Below, piece by piece: positions 12,101 through 20,143 of a stretch of 47,842 bases of DNA. The notes beneath the pieces are model-generated. The model saw only the letters and a program-made list of their open reading frames with translations, made no database searches and was not told the DNA's origin. The stretch is from CAYOLL01 sp964404765 [NCBI: uncultured Gemmatimonadota bacterium] (lineage in GTDB: Bacteria; 4572-55), in contig CAYOLL010000031.1 of NCBI GenBank assembly GCA_964404765.1, positions 1-47,842 of the forward strand. The letters are read 5' to 3'. The position numbers were made by a program, and so were the translations under genes. Within the stretch, counting starts at the first letter, position 1; every line of letters starts with the position of its first letter.

Positions 12101-13194
12101 ACAACTTGCTGGCTTCGCACCAAAAAGCCCTGGAAGATAACTATGCCGTGCTGACCAACGCCATGCAAAAGCTTAAGGACACCCAGGCTGAGCTGATCCA
12201 TGCCGAAAAAATGTCAGCGTTGGGCCATCTGGTGGCCGGCATTGCCCACGAAGTCAACTCGCCCCTTGGCGCGATTCTGGCCTCCAACAGCAACATCACC
12301 GCATCCCTGACAGAAACGCTGCGTCTGCTCCCGCGGGTGCTCGCTCGCTTGACGCCGGAAGAGTACGTCGTTTTTTTTGCGCTGGTGGACAGAGGATTGC
12401 AGAATCGGATCATGGCCACCTCGCGTGAGCAGCGCCAATATCGGCGGGCGCTGCGCAAGCCGTTAGAAGCGCTGGGGCTGCCGGAGCCTGATCGTGTCGC
12501 GGACACGCTGGTGGAGATGGGCATCTACAGCGATATCGAGCCGTTTGCCGCGCTGTTAAAATCCGATACGGACGGCGATATTTTGCCAGCGGCGTTTAAT
12601 CTGGTCAGTCAGCAAAAAAGCTGTCTGAACATTGCCACCGCTGTAGATCGCGCTTCCAAAGTCGTCTTTGCCCTTCGCACTTACGCCCATCACGATGCCG
12701 GAGGCCAGATGCAGCGCGTGCCTGTTACCGATACCATCGAAACCGTGCTGACACTGTATCATAACAAGTTGAAACAGGGCGTGGAGCTTAGCAAGGAATA
12801 CGAAGATACGCCGCCGATTCTGTGCCATCCCGATCAACTCAATCAAGTATGGACAAATCTGATTCATAACGCGATTCAGGCTATGAACAACAAGGGAACG
12901 CTGGATATCAAAGTCTACCCGGAGTATAATCATTTGTTGTTGCCCGAATCTGCCGGCAAAAATGAATCTTTGCACTCCATTGTGGTAGCGATTACCGACA
13001 GCGGGCCCGGCATTCCCGCCCACGTCAAGCCACATATTTTTGAGCCGTTTTTTACGACCAAACCCGCCGGCGAAGGCAGCGGTTTGGGCCTGGAAATCGT
13101 GCGGCGGATCGTGGTGGAAGGTCATAAAGGCACGATTGACTTTGATAGTGTGCCGGGGAAGACAACGTTTCGGGTAAGACTGCCGATCAATTAA
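9157..13194 (+). CDS. Periplasmic-propeller sensor histidine kinase with GAF domain
   Basis: The protein has 1345 residues counted from ATG 9157, which has GGAG 5 bp upstream and gives a clean signal peptide (cleavage after SAFS). An upstream in-frame GTG at 9124 lacks both features. Order: signal peptide, 14 Reg_prop repeats, Y_Y_Y (about 676-750), membrane helix (about 754-775), coiled coil, a GAF domain (about 813-968, starting VNTSLISTLDLDALL), a second coiled coil, then a kinase core with H1031 (AHEVNSPLG), N1238 and [11 protein letters not shown]. The extra intracellular GAF sensor separates this protein and its paralogue at 13843 from the first two kinases. It begins 45 bp after the preceding kinase and is probably co-transcribed with it. 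No receiver or DNA-binding domain is present. Its kinase core is nearly the same as the second core of the 176-5164 protein. Confidence 0.9.
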   Translation: MRISLRGFLILFPLLYTVSAFSQTTPYTFPPDKRLSELVIDNWTTDNGLPTNQLNRICQSRDGYLWITSYNGIIRFDGHEFRVFNKENTPIFTGNSFRNVVEDRNGVLWFTSSENGLVAYRNGRFKIYGKAQGITALTYALYIDPDNRLWSAAPGKGCLYLENETFHFPAFDTLFRTKEVNVIIGDRSENMFIGVLGGGVYRINGQQMTHYGKEQGLTNEVIGSAFIASDGKLTVGTSAGLFYLDDGVFREETAVDRSEVNEILGDTAGSIWLATANGIYRRTAGYERLDEENGLPHNRISGAVLDAEGNLWLAHYRNGLTRIKNGLFTNLIGNLKSTDPVINTLCETRDGRVLAGLENGGVYKIINGEVSPYPIRQNTGTMRLRHILEDRHDNLWLSYHGGLLKIDPTGMERWYDPAQGFPGQRVRLCYEDQAENIWAGSRENGLIRLNPDNSYFMMDQANGLSANLILCVAEDTNGDLLVGTDNGLNRLRDGKVVSVCMMKNGLAGNVVFNAHVDSAGVIWLACNGGLSRIENNVITNFTTQNGLAADAPFDIVEDALGDFWLPFDTGIMKVNKQTLNDFAAGKRERIDCRVYNKYNGIQPKGFTPTTQSLRTRDGKIWFPTLNGVVMVDPARQPRNTLPPPVYVEELWVDKETCDLTGAIAIPYGKQRLTVKYTGICLHAPEKMRFRYKLEGFDTDWVETDYRQRSVSYTNLPHGSYTFRVKACNNDGVWNETGATRAFTVLPPWYRTWWAYSTVVIFFLLSGSSIYFWRVNQLQKRQAELEAQIVDKTQDLTQKYEELGLLYQELGLLYEVNTSLISTLDLDALLKIIVESAVIIVPNAEKSSILILNPATQEMEMKASVGYDKALFVDFRLKIEDSFSGKAIMERQSFIINRVEPQAHLSETYFGGNYMKSAIVALLEVKQRIIGTISVDNFSQYDVFRESDLLLLTALATQAAIAIEKAELHQQLALQTDQLRRQNNLLASHQKALEDNYAVLTNAMQKLKDTQAELIHAEKMSALGHLVAGIAHEVNSPLGAILASNSNITASLTETLRLLPRVLARLTPEEYVVFFALVDRGLQNRIMATSREQRQYRRALRKPLEALGLPEPDRVADTLVEMGIYSDIEPFAALLKSDTDGDILPAAFNLVSQQKSCLNIATAVDRASKVVFALRTYAHHDAGGQMQRVPVTDTIETVLTLYHNKLKQGVELSKEYEDTPPILCHPDQLNQVWTNLIHNAIQAMNNKGTLDIKVYPEYNHLLLPESAGKNESLHSIVVAITDSGPGIPAHVKPHIFEPFFTTKPAGEGSGLGLEIVRRIVVEGHKGTIDFDSVPGKTTFRVRLPIN

Positions 13195-13224
13195 AGGCGT
13201 GGAGAATTTGCAGATGGGGAAAAA

Positions 13225-13695
13225 TCAAACAGCAAAAATATCGTCGATGGAGACGGAAATGCCGGTTGCGGCGTCTATCACATCGCCGCCGGCAAAAACA
13301 CGGCGCTTCATATCGGGCGAAAAAACCGTGACCGTTTCCAGAAAGGGCTGAACTAACCAACACGATTTTACGCCGCCCTGAAAGTAGGATTCAAACTTGT
13401 CCATAATATCCTGCATCCCTTGCGTCGGCGATAGAATTTCGATGGCCAGGAGCGGTGGCGTGGTCATTTTGCTTTCGTCATGCGTCCAATTGACGGACAG
13501 CCTGGGGTAAACGCAAATATCCGGCGTGGTGGCCGGCTGGCCGGGCAGTTCCAATGACAGTTCGCTTAAAATGCTGTATTGATTTCGATAACGATTAAAT
13601 AGCGCTGCGCCTAAAGTCATTTGAATTGTGGCGTGATTTTTGCTTGGCATCGGCTTGCCCCTTTCGATTTCATATTCATTCATAACGGCTACCAT
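13225..13695 (-). CDS. Uma2-family (DUF820) PD-(D/E)XK nuclease-fold protein
   Basis: This 156-residue protein carries Uma2 hallmarks: TPDICVYPR with the metal-binding Asp, LLAIEILSPTQ with the Glu, and a downstream K..SYF.GGVKSCWLV.P segment. The family has a restriction-endonuclease-like fold and is found in many copies in cyanobacteria, Bacteroidota relatives and other environmental bacteria; its biological role is not established. The start is ATG 13695, preceded on the minus strand by AAAGGAA at about 6 bp. The gene runs against the flanking kinase genes, ends 30 bp from the stop of one and diverges from the next, so it looks like an insertion into a run of paralogous sensors. Confidence 0.85.
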   Translation of the reverse strand: MVAVMNEYEIERGKPMPSKNHATIQMTLGAALFNRYRNQYSILSELSLELPGQPATTPDICVYPRLSVNWTHDESKMTTPPLLAIEILSPTQGMQDIMDKFESYFQGGVKSCWLVQPFLETVTVFSPDMKRRVFAGGDVIDAATGISVSIDDIFAV

Positions 13696-13842
13696 GTTGG
13701 ATTCCTTTCTGTGCGCGAAATTTTTAAAGCGGAATTTTACGCAATCAAGATAGCATATTTAGTGCTAGTTTTCAATAGACATCTTTCCAATTTAATTTGA
13801 AAGTCATTTATGCCCAACCGTGACGAGTTACGGAGCTTTAAA

Positions 13843-16800
13843 ATGAAAATGAGCTTTATCATCCCGGCGTTGGCAATTTTTTTGTGTGTCACGCCGGCCT
13901 TTGGTCAACCACCTCCCTATTCCTTTCCAGCCGACAAAAAGCTAAGCGAAATGGTGATCGACAGTTGGTCAACAGAGGACGGTATGCCGGCCAATCGCAC
14001 CAATCAGATCTGCCAATCCCGCGACGGCTATTTGTGGATCACTACTTATGAAGGCATCATCCGCTTTGACGGCTTTACATTTAAAATCTTTAATAAGGCG
14101 AATGTGCCGGATTTTTTCGGTAATGCATTTTATGGTGTCGCGGAAGATTCAGCCGGCGCCGTCTGGTTTACTTCCGATGGCAACGGGCTGACCGCCTTTC
14201 AAAACAGGCGGTTTGTGATGTACGGAAAAGAACGCGGCCTCCGGCAGACAACCTACGCGCTGCATGTTGATCAACAGAATCGGGTCTGGTCGGCAACAAA
14301 CAATCTGGGCTGCTTTTATCTCGAAAAGGCCAATTTTGTTTTTCTACCGTACGCAGCGCTGCTGACCAATACGGAAGTTTATGTAATTCAAAGCGACGCC
14401 GCCGGGGGCATCTATGCCGGTACCAGCGGTGACGGTTTGTATTATTTTTTGGACGGAAAAGCACATCATTATAACCATGAAAACGGTCTGGAAAGCGAGG
14501 TTATTCGCGATTTGCTGCTGGAAGACGATGGCAGTGTACAAGTTGGCACGACCAACGGGCTATTTCGGTTTGACGGTAAAGTTTTTCAAAAAGATCCGGC
14601 GTTGGGCAAGGTTGAAGTGATTAACCTGAAAAAAGACGTTGCCGAAAATTTATGGGTGGCCACCATTGCCGGTTTGTATCGAAAGAATAATAAAACGGTC
14701 GGCTATGAACATTTAGGCGTGTTGAACGGTTTAGTGCATGAAGATATTAACGACATCTGCTTTGACAGTGAAGGCAACTTGTGGCTGGCGCAAAACCGCG
14801 GCGGTTTAACCCGAATTAAGTGCACACTTTTTACAAATTATGTGTTCGACAATTTATCCGCGCCCCAGACCATCAATGCGCTTTGTGAATATACCGATAA
14901 CACGCTCCTGATCGGCGCAGAAAACGGCGCCGTAAGCCAGTTAAAAAATGGCCAAATGATGCCATTTCCGATCCGGCAGAATTTGAAAGGGATGCGCTTG
15001 CGCCATATTCTCAAAGATCGACACGGCTTTTTATGGCTGAGTTTGTACGGCGGCCTGCTGCGTATCAGCCCCGCCGGTGAGGAGCGCTGGTATGATCCGC
15101 AGAACGGTTTTCCCTCCGAGCAAATCCGCCTGGCGTATGAGGATCGGCAGGGACAGCTATGGATAGGCACCCGCGGCAACGGCTTGATTCGTTTAAATCC
15201 CGACGGCTCATATCAAGTAATAGATCAGTCTGCCGGTCTGAGCGCCAATTTAATTATGAGCCTTGACGAAGATGTGAATGGTGATTTGCTGGTCGGCACT
15301 TCCGGCGGCGGCTTAAGCCGGCTGCGAAACGGCAAAGTTGTGTCCGTGTACAATACAGCCGGCGGTCTGGTCAGCGACATCGTTCTAAATGTATACGTCG
15401 ATTCCAGTGGCGTGATTTGGATCGCCTGCAATGGCGGCCTGAGCCGTCTTGCCGACGACCGGATTACCAACTATACCACCCGGGACGGGCTGGCGACCGA
15501 TGGGCCGCTTGATATTGTTGAAGACCAGTTTGGCTATTTTTGGGTGCCGTTTTCTACCGGCGTCACCCGAATCAGCAAGCAGATGCTGAATGATTTTGCC
15601 GCCGGCAAGCGCACCCGCATCGAATGCCGGGACTACGACAAGCATGATGATGCCCGCTCCAAAGGCTTCACCTCGCCCGCCCAATCCCTGAGGACTCGCG
15701 ACAATAAAATCTGGTTTCCGGCCATGAATGGCGTCGTCATGATTGATCCGGGTCGAATCCTGCGCAATACACTGCCTCCGCCCGTCCATATTGAAGAGCT
15801 TTTGATAGACAAAACATCCCTGAATCTTTCTGAAACCGTAATTATTCCCTACAGCAAACAACGGCTTACAATCTCTTATACGGCGATATGCCTGCACGCG
15901 CCGGAAAAAGTCCGCTTTAAATACATGCTGGAAGGCTTCGACACCGAGTGGACGGAAACCGACTATCGCCAGCGCGCGGCTTCCTACACCAGTCTGCCGC
16001 ACGGCCAATATGTTTTTCGGGTCAGGGCCTGCAACAACGACGGGGTTTGGAACGAAGCCGGCGCATCGTTGGCTTTGACCATTCTGCCGCCCTGGTATCA
16101 GACCTGGTGGGCCTATCTGCTTTATGTAACGGTTGTTGTGACCGGCACCTCCTCGTTCTACTTGTGGCGGGTGCGCCGCTTGAAAAGACGGCAGGCCGAG
16201 TTGGAAAGCCAAATTGCCCACAAGACCCGGGATTTGCAACAAAAACTTCGGGAGTTAGAATCGCTGTATGCCGTAAACTCCAGCCTGATCTCAACTCTGG
16301 ACATGAAAAATCTGCTGAATATCATTATCAAAACAGTGGTTCAGGTTCTTCCGAATGCCGAAAAAGGCTCGATCCTGATTTTGAACGAGTCCACGCAGGA
16401 ACTGGAAATGAAGGCCGCATCCGGTTACGAAGATAAATTTTTTAGCAATTTCAAGTTGAAAATAAACGAAGGCTTTTCCGGTAAAGCCATTCAGCAGAAA
16501 AAAAGCCGGGTCATTGAACGGGTGACACCGGAAGAGCGCCTGCACGAAGCCTTTTTTCATGGCAGCTATATGAAATCGGCGATGGTTGCTTTGCTGGAAT
16601 CTAACCAGCGCATTATCGGCACCATTTCCGTGGAAAACTTTAGCGCTTACAACGCTTTCGAGGCCGATGATCTACGCTTGTTGGACGCATTTGCCGCTCA
16701 AGTCGCCATCGCCATTGAAAAGGCCGAGCTCTACCAGAAATTAGAGAAGCAAACAAGCGAATTGCAGTCCGCCCTGAAAGAATTAAATGCCCGCGCCGAA

Positions 16801-17985
16801 CACATAGACCGCCAAAATAGAATCCTGGTCTCGCACCAAAATGGCCTGGAAGAAAGCTATCGCGGTTTGATAAAGGCGATGCAAAGACTAAAGGATACCC
16901 AGGCCGAACTGGTTCAAGCGGAAAAAATGTCGGCCCTTGGTCATCTGGTAGCCAGCGTCGCCCACGAAGTCAACTCGCCGTTGGGCGCGATTCGCTCTTC
17001 TACGGATAATATTCTGGCGGCGTTACAGGATTCGCTGGAAAAAATGCCGCTCCTGTTTCAACAGGGAACTCCGCAGCAACAGCAGCAGTTTTTGGCCATA
17101 CTTAAACGCGCACTGACGACGCGGCAGCAGTTTACATCGCGGGAAGAACGGCAATTTCGGCGGGCCTTGGCTCCGCAATTAAAAGAATATGGCGTAGCGG
17201 ATGCGGAAACTGTAGCCGATTTTCTGGTTGAGATGGGGATTCACGCCGAAATTGAGCCGTTTTTGGACCTGCTTAAAGATGAACAGGCGACAGCGCTTAC
17301 CGACGTTGCCGCCATGCCGGCTGTCTTAACGGCAAAGGAGATTATTCATCTCGCTTATAGCCTGGTCATGCAGCAACGCAGCGCCGAAAATATCAAGCTG
17401 GCGGTGGAGCGCGCATCCAAAGTCGTTTTTGCCCTAAAAACGTACACTCACCATGACACTACCGGCCAGATGCAGCGCATAGCCGTGACTTCTACCATTG
17501 AAACCGTGCTGACAATCTATAAAAGCAAGCTGAAACACGATATTGAATTCAGCAAGCATTACGAAGATACGCCGGCGATTTTATGCTATCCGGATCAGTT
17601 AAACCAGGTCTGGACGAACTTGATTCACAACGCCCTGCAGGCGATGAACAATCGGGGGAAATTAGAAATTCGGGTTTATTTGGATGTGTTTCCCGCAATA
17701 ACAAGCGCTGCCGCAAGCGAAAAAGCAACTCTCCCTTTGTCGGGAAACGAAACCCGCCGCAAGCTGCAGGCCGTGGTGGTTGCCGTCACCGACTCCGGAC
17801 CTGGAATTCCGGAAGACATCCGGCCGCGGATATTTGAGCCGTTTTTTACGACCAAACCAGCCGGAGAAGGCAGCGGACTTGGTCTGGGCATTGTCCAGCA
17901 GATCGTCGACGCCCACAAAGGCCAGATTGACTTTGACAGCATCCCCGGCCAAACGACTTTCCGGATTTGGCTGCCGGTAGCCTAA
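13843..17985 (+). CDS. Periplasmic-propeller sensor histidine kinase with GAF domain (second copy)
   Basis: The protein has 1380 residues counted from ATG 13843, chosen because GGAG lies 7 bp upstream and a signal peptide begins at once (cleavage after PAFG). An earlier ATG at 13810 adds 11 polar residues without a good ribosome-binding site. Domains: 14 propeller repeats, Y_Y_Y (about 679-752), membrane helix (about 755-777), coiled coil, GAF (about 810-970), coiled coil, and a kinase core with H1041 (AHEVNSPLG), N1263 and [11 protein letters not shown]. It is clearly a paralogue of the 9157-13194 protein along its whole length. The H-to-N distance is 222 residues, the largest of the four, because of an extra alanine-rich piece around 1145-1165. 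No output domain is visible. Transcription probably ends at the hairpin at 18048-18087. Confidence 0.9.
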   Translation: MKMSFIIPALAIFLCVTPAFGQPPPYSFPADKKLSEMVIDSWSTEDGMPANRTNQICQSRDGYLWITTYEGIIRFDGFTFKIFNKANVPDFFGNAFYGVAEDSAGAVWFTSDGNGLTAFQNRRFVMYGKERGLRQTTYALHVDQQNRVWSATNNLGCFYLEKANFVFLPYAALLTNTEVYVIQSDAAGGIYAGTSGDGLYYFLDGKAHHYNHENGLESEVIRDLLLEDDGSVQVGTTNGLFRFDGKVFQKDPALGKVEVINLKKDVAENLWVATIAGLYRKNNKTVGYEHLGVLNGLVHEDINDICFDSEGNLWLAQNRGGLTRIKCTLFTNYVFDNLSAPQTINALCEYTDNTLLIGAENGAVSQLKNGQMMPFPIRQNLKGMRLRHILKDRHGFLWLSLYGGLLRISPAGEERWYDPQNGFPSEQIRLAYEDRQGQLWIGTRGNGLIRLNPDGSYQVIDQSAGLSANLIMSLDEDVNGDLLVGTSGGGLSRLRNGKVVSVYNTAGGLVSDIVLNVYVDSSGVIWIACNGGLSRLADDRITNYTTRDGLATDGPLDIVEDQFGYFWVPFSTGVTRISKQMLNDFAAGKRTRIECRDYDKHDDARSKGFTSPAQSLRTRDNKIWFPAMNGVVMIDPGRILRNTLPPPVHIEELLIDKTSLNLSETVIIPYSKQRLTISYTAICLHAPEKVRFKYMLEGFDTEWTETDYRQRAASYTSLPHGQYVFRVRACNNDGVWNEAGASLALTILPPWYQTWWAYLLYVTVVVTGTSSFYLWRVRRLKRRQAELESQIAHKTRDLQQKLRELESLYAVNSSLISTLDMKNLLNIIIKTVVQVLPNAEKGSILILNESTQELEMKAASGYEDKFFSNFKLKINEGFSGKAIQQKKSRVIERVTPEERLHEAFFHGSYMKSAMVALLESNQRIIGTISVENFSAYNAFEADDLRLLDAFAAQVAIAIEKAELYQKLEKQTSELQSALKELNARAEHIDRQNRILVSHQNGLEESYRGLIKAMQRLKDTQAELVQAEKMSALGHLVASVAHEVNSPLGAIRSSTDNILAALQDSLEKMPLLFQQGTPQQQQQFLAILKRALTTRQQFTSREERQFRRALAPQLKEYGVADAETVADFLVEMGIHAEIEPFLDLLKDEQATALTDVAAMPAVLTAKEIIHLAYSLVMQQRSAENIKLAVERASKVVFALKTYTHHDTTGQMQRIAVTSTIETVLTIYKSKLKHDIEFSKHYEDTPAILCYPDQLNQVWTNLIHNALQAMNNRGKLEIRVYLDVFPAITSAAASEKATLPLSGNETRRKLQAVVVAVTDSGPGIPEDIRPRIFEPFFTTKPAGEGSGLGLGIVQQIVDAHKGQIDFDSIPGQTTFRIWLPVA

Positions 17986-18047
17986 TACCAAAACCATACC
18001 ATTATTGATTACCGGACAGCGTTTTGATGACAGAGGGATGCCTCAAC

Positions 18048-18087
18048 AAAAAAACCATCTGACTTTTACTTGCCAGGCGGTTTTTTT
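18048..18087. terminator. Bidirectional rho-independent terminator
   Basis: Seven A's, CC, a short stem and a 12-base loop are followed by CAGGCGG and seven T's. Arms 18048-18061 and 18074-18087 pair at 13 of 14 positions, counting one wobble. The T-run on the plus strand and the matching A-run allow termination in both directions, which suits its place between the convergent kinase gene and the GH3 gene. Nothing else is apparent between 17986 and 18182. Confidence 0.75.
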
Positions 18088-18182
18088 ATGGTCTAATTTC
18101 AATGTCCAAAATACATTTTTATGGACGTTCGACTTGATTTGGTCATCTGAATTGCAACACTTCCGAAAGTTATCAGCAAGTT

Positions 18183-19997
18183 TTAATGCTTTTTATAGGT
18201 CAAGCCATACCCATAAGGAAACAGGGGATTATAATTGGCATCGCCCATATTCCAGTTTTCATGATCGTAGCGCGGCCAGGAAAAGCTCAGCTTCCCGTGA
18301 AAATCAAAGTCCCCGAAAATGACATCGGCCACGCCCTGCCCTTCGGAGCCCGGCAGCCAGGCGACCACGAAGGCCTGCGAGGCTTCCAGCTCCGGATTGA
18401 CCACCAACGGGCGGCCACAAATCATAATCACCACAACGGGAATGCCTTTGCCGGCCACATTTTGAATCGCCGCCAGGTCTTCGGGATGCAATTGGCAGAG
18501 ATCAAGATGCGTCCCATACTCGCCTTTGTCCACGATGAGCGAGGCATACGCGCCCCTTCCTTTGGACAATCCGGCCACGCGCAGATCGCCTTTCACTTCA
18601 GCGTAGGGTTTTTCCCCGATAACGACGATGCCCACGTCATGTTTTGCCGGATCGGCCTCTGTGCCGTCGCCGTTTGCGCTCAACACGGCATTTGGCGCGA
18701 CAGCCTTTAGGCCTTCCCACACGGATGTTCCGCCGATAATGGCGTCGTTATCGGTGGCGCCTTGCCAGGCAATGGTGAATCCACCGCATTGATGGCCGCG
18801 ATTGTGGGCATTTTTCCCGGCCACTAAAATACGGGCATTTTTATTCAGCGGCAGAAGATCGCCTTCGTTTTTCAGCAGGACCAAAGACTTGCGGACGGCG
18901 TCGCGAGCGATTTCGCGATGCTCTTTCAGGCCGAGGCAGGAGCCGGCTTTGACTAATTTGCGCTGCGCCGGTCGCGGTTTGTCAAACAGGCCGAATTTGA
19001 GTTTGACGCGCAAGATTCGGCGCACGGCATCATCCAGCCGGGCCATCGGCACACGGCCTTGTTCAACATGCGTCTTGACATGCTGGATAAATGCCTTCCA
19101 TTTTTCCGTCACCATGAACATGTCCAGACCAGCGTTCAGTCCGAGGGCAACCGATTCGGCGAAATCAGGGGACAAATAATCAATGCCGTCCCAATCCGAT
19201 GCAATAAAACCGGCAAAGCCCAGTTCATTTTTCAGGATGTCGGTCAGCAAATATTTGTGTCCGTGACATTTGTTCTGATTCCAACTGCTCAGCGAGACCA
19301 TGACCGTCAGCACGTCGGCTTGTATCGCCGCCCGAAAAGGTGGAATGTGAATCCGCCGCAGTTCCTCTTCGCTGACGCAGGAGTCGCCCTGGTCAATGCC
19401 GTGTTCGGTAGTGCCGTCGCCGACCCAGTGCTTGACGCAGGCAATGACGTTCTCCTCGCCGAAATTTCCTTGCAGTCCTTTCACCATGCGCGGGGCGTAT
19501 TCAGAAACGAGATTTGTATCCTCGGCAAAGCTTTCGTAGGTGCGGCCCCAGTGGTCATTCCGGGCCACGGCCAATGTAGGCGCAAACGTCCAATCCAGGC
19601 CGGTAGCCGCGACTTCCCGCGCCGTGACGACGCCAATTCGTTCGATTAAATCCGGATCACGGGCCGCGCCTAAACCGATGTTATGGGGAAAAATCACCGC
19701 GCCTTTGAGACTGTTATGCCCATGAATGGCGTCAACTCCATAAATCAGCGGAATAGCCAAATGACCGGCGGCTTCGACCATGGAAGCGGCCCAAAAGGCA
19801 TCGTTCATCTGAATCCAATCTTCCCGGACATTGTTTCCGGGCGCAGAGCCGCCGCCGCTTAGCACGGAGCCGATATGATACTCCCTGACTTGTGCGGGCG
19901 TAATAAACATCCGCTCGGGCTGAACGATTTGTCCCGCTTTTTGATCCAGATTCATTCTGGCCATTAACGCATCAATTCGTTGTTCAATATCTTTCAT
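18183..19997 (-). CDS. GH3 exo-beta-glucosidase / glucan exohydrolase
   Basis: This 604-residue GH3 enzyme removes terminal glucose from beta-glucan oligosaccharides with retention. The nucleophile is D268 in FIASDWDGIDYL. The likely acid/base is E467 in GEKPYAEVKGD, the layout of the barley ExoI type of GH3 enzymes; the C-terminal CGRPLVV segment fits as well. There is no signal peptide, so the enzyme is predicted to be cytoplasmic and to act on imported oligosaccharides. Start ATG 19997 is chosen because the alternative at 20057 begins inside a strong hairpin and lacks a ribosome-binding site. It is the last gene of the - strand cluster after the binding protein and phosphorylase, and ends at the bidirectional terminator. 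The exact linkage preference (1,3, 1,4 or 1,6) cannot be read from sequence. Confidence 0.9.
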   Translation of the reverse strand: MKDIEQRIDALMARMNLDQKAGQIVQPERMFITPAQVREYHIGSVLSGGGSAPGNNVREDWIQMNDAFWAASMVEAAGHLAIPLIYGVDAIHGHNSLKGAVIFPHNIGLGAARDPDLIERIGVVTAREVAATGLDWTFAPTLAVARNDHWGRTYESFAEDTNLVSEYAPRMVKGLQGNFGEENVIACVKHWVGDGTTEHGIDQGDSCVSEEELRRIHIPPFRAAIQADVLTVMVSLSSWNQNKCHGHKYLLTDILKNELGFAGFIASDWDGIDYLSPDFAESVALGLNAGLDMFMVTEKWKAFIQHVKTHVEQGRVPMARLDDAVRRILRVKLKFGLFDKPRPAQRKLVKAGSCLGLKEHREIARDAVRKSLVLLKNEGDLLPLNKNARILVAGKNAHNRGHQCGGFTIAWQGATDNDAIIGGTSVWEGLKAVAPNAVLSANGDGTEADPAKHDVGIVVIGEKPYAEVKGDLRVAGLSKGRGAYASLIVDKGEYGTHLDLCQLHPEDLAAIQNVAGKGIPVVVIMICGRPLVVNPELEASQAFVVAWLPGSEGQGVADVIFGDFDFHGKLSFSWPRYDHENWNMGDANYNPLFPYGYGLTYKKH

Positions 19998-20027
19998 AAG
20001 CTTATTTCCCGGAAATGTGGAAGAGGA

Positions 20028-20058
20028 GATGGACACCACCGTAAAAGTGGCGTCCATC
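20028..20058 (-). promoter_or_regulatory. Leader hairpin just upstream of the GH3 gene
   Basis: Arms 20028-20039 and 20047-20058 match at 11 of 12 positions. The one mismatch is A·C on the + strand but a G·U wobble in minus-strand RNA, which favours a folded transcript of the GH3 operon. The ribosome-binding site of the GH3 gene lies about 20 bases further on. The hairpin may protect or attenuate the mRNA. Confidence 0.45.
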
Positions 20059-20066
20059 TATGCAGA

Positions 20067-20099
20067 ACAGATTCCATCTCTTCGAGAGATGGAATCTGT
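20067..20099 (-). terminator. Strong 15-bp hairpin after the binding-protein gene
   Basis: Arms 20067-20081 and 20085-20099 form a perfect 15-bp inverted repeat closing on a TCG loop. It lies 45 bp after the stop codon of the binding protein and before the GH3 start. No T-run follows on either strand, so it is more likely a processing or stability element, or a partial terminator, than a full rho-independent terminator. Confidence 0.5.
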
Positions 20100-20143
20100 C
20101 AGTACAATAGAGGATTTTTACACGTATAAACCACGCAGATCCG

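Noticed and set aside
13752-13768. TAGCA…TGCTA inverted half-sites upstream of the fourth kinase, as a fourth operator
   Set aside because: The half-sites are in inside-out order with a 7-bp gap, unlike the three operators, and do not overlap a convincing promoter.
15385-16242. A 285-residue open frame on the minus strand inside the fourth kinase gene
   Set aside because: It lies wholly within a well-supported gene, has no recognised domain or ribosome-binding site, and is explained by the codon bias of the real gene.
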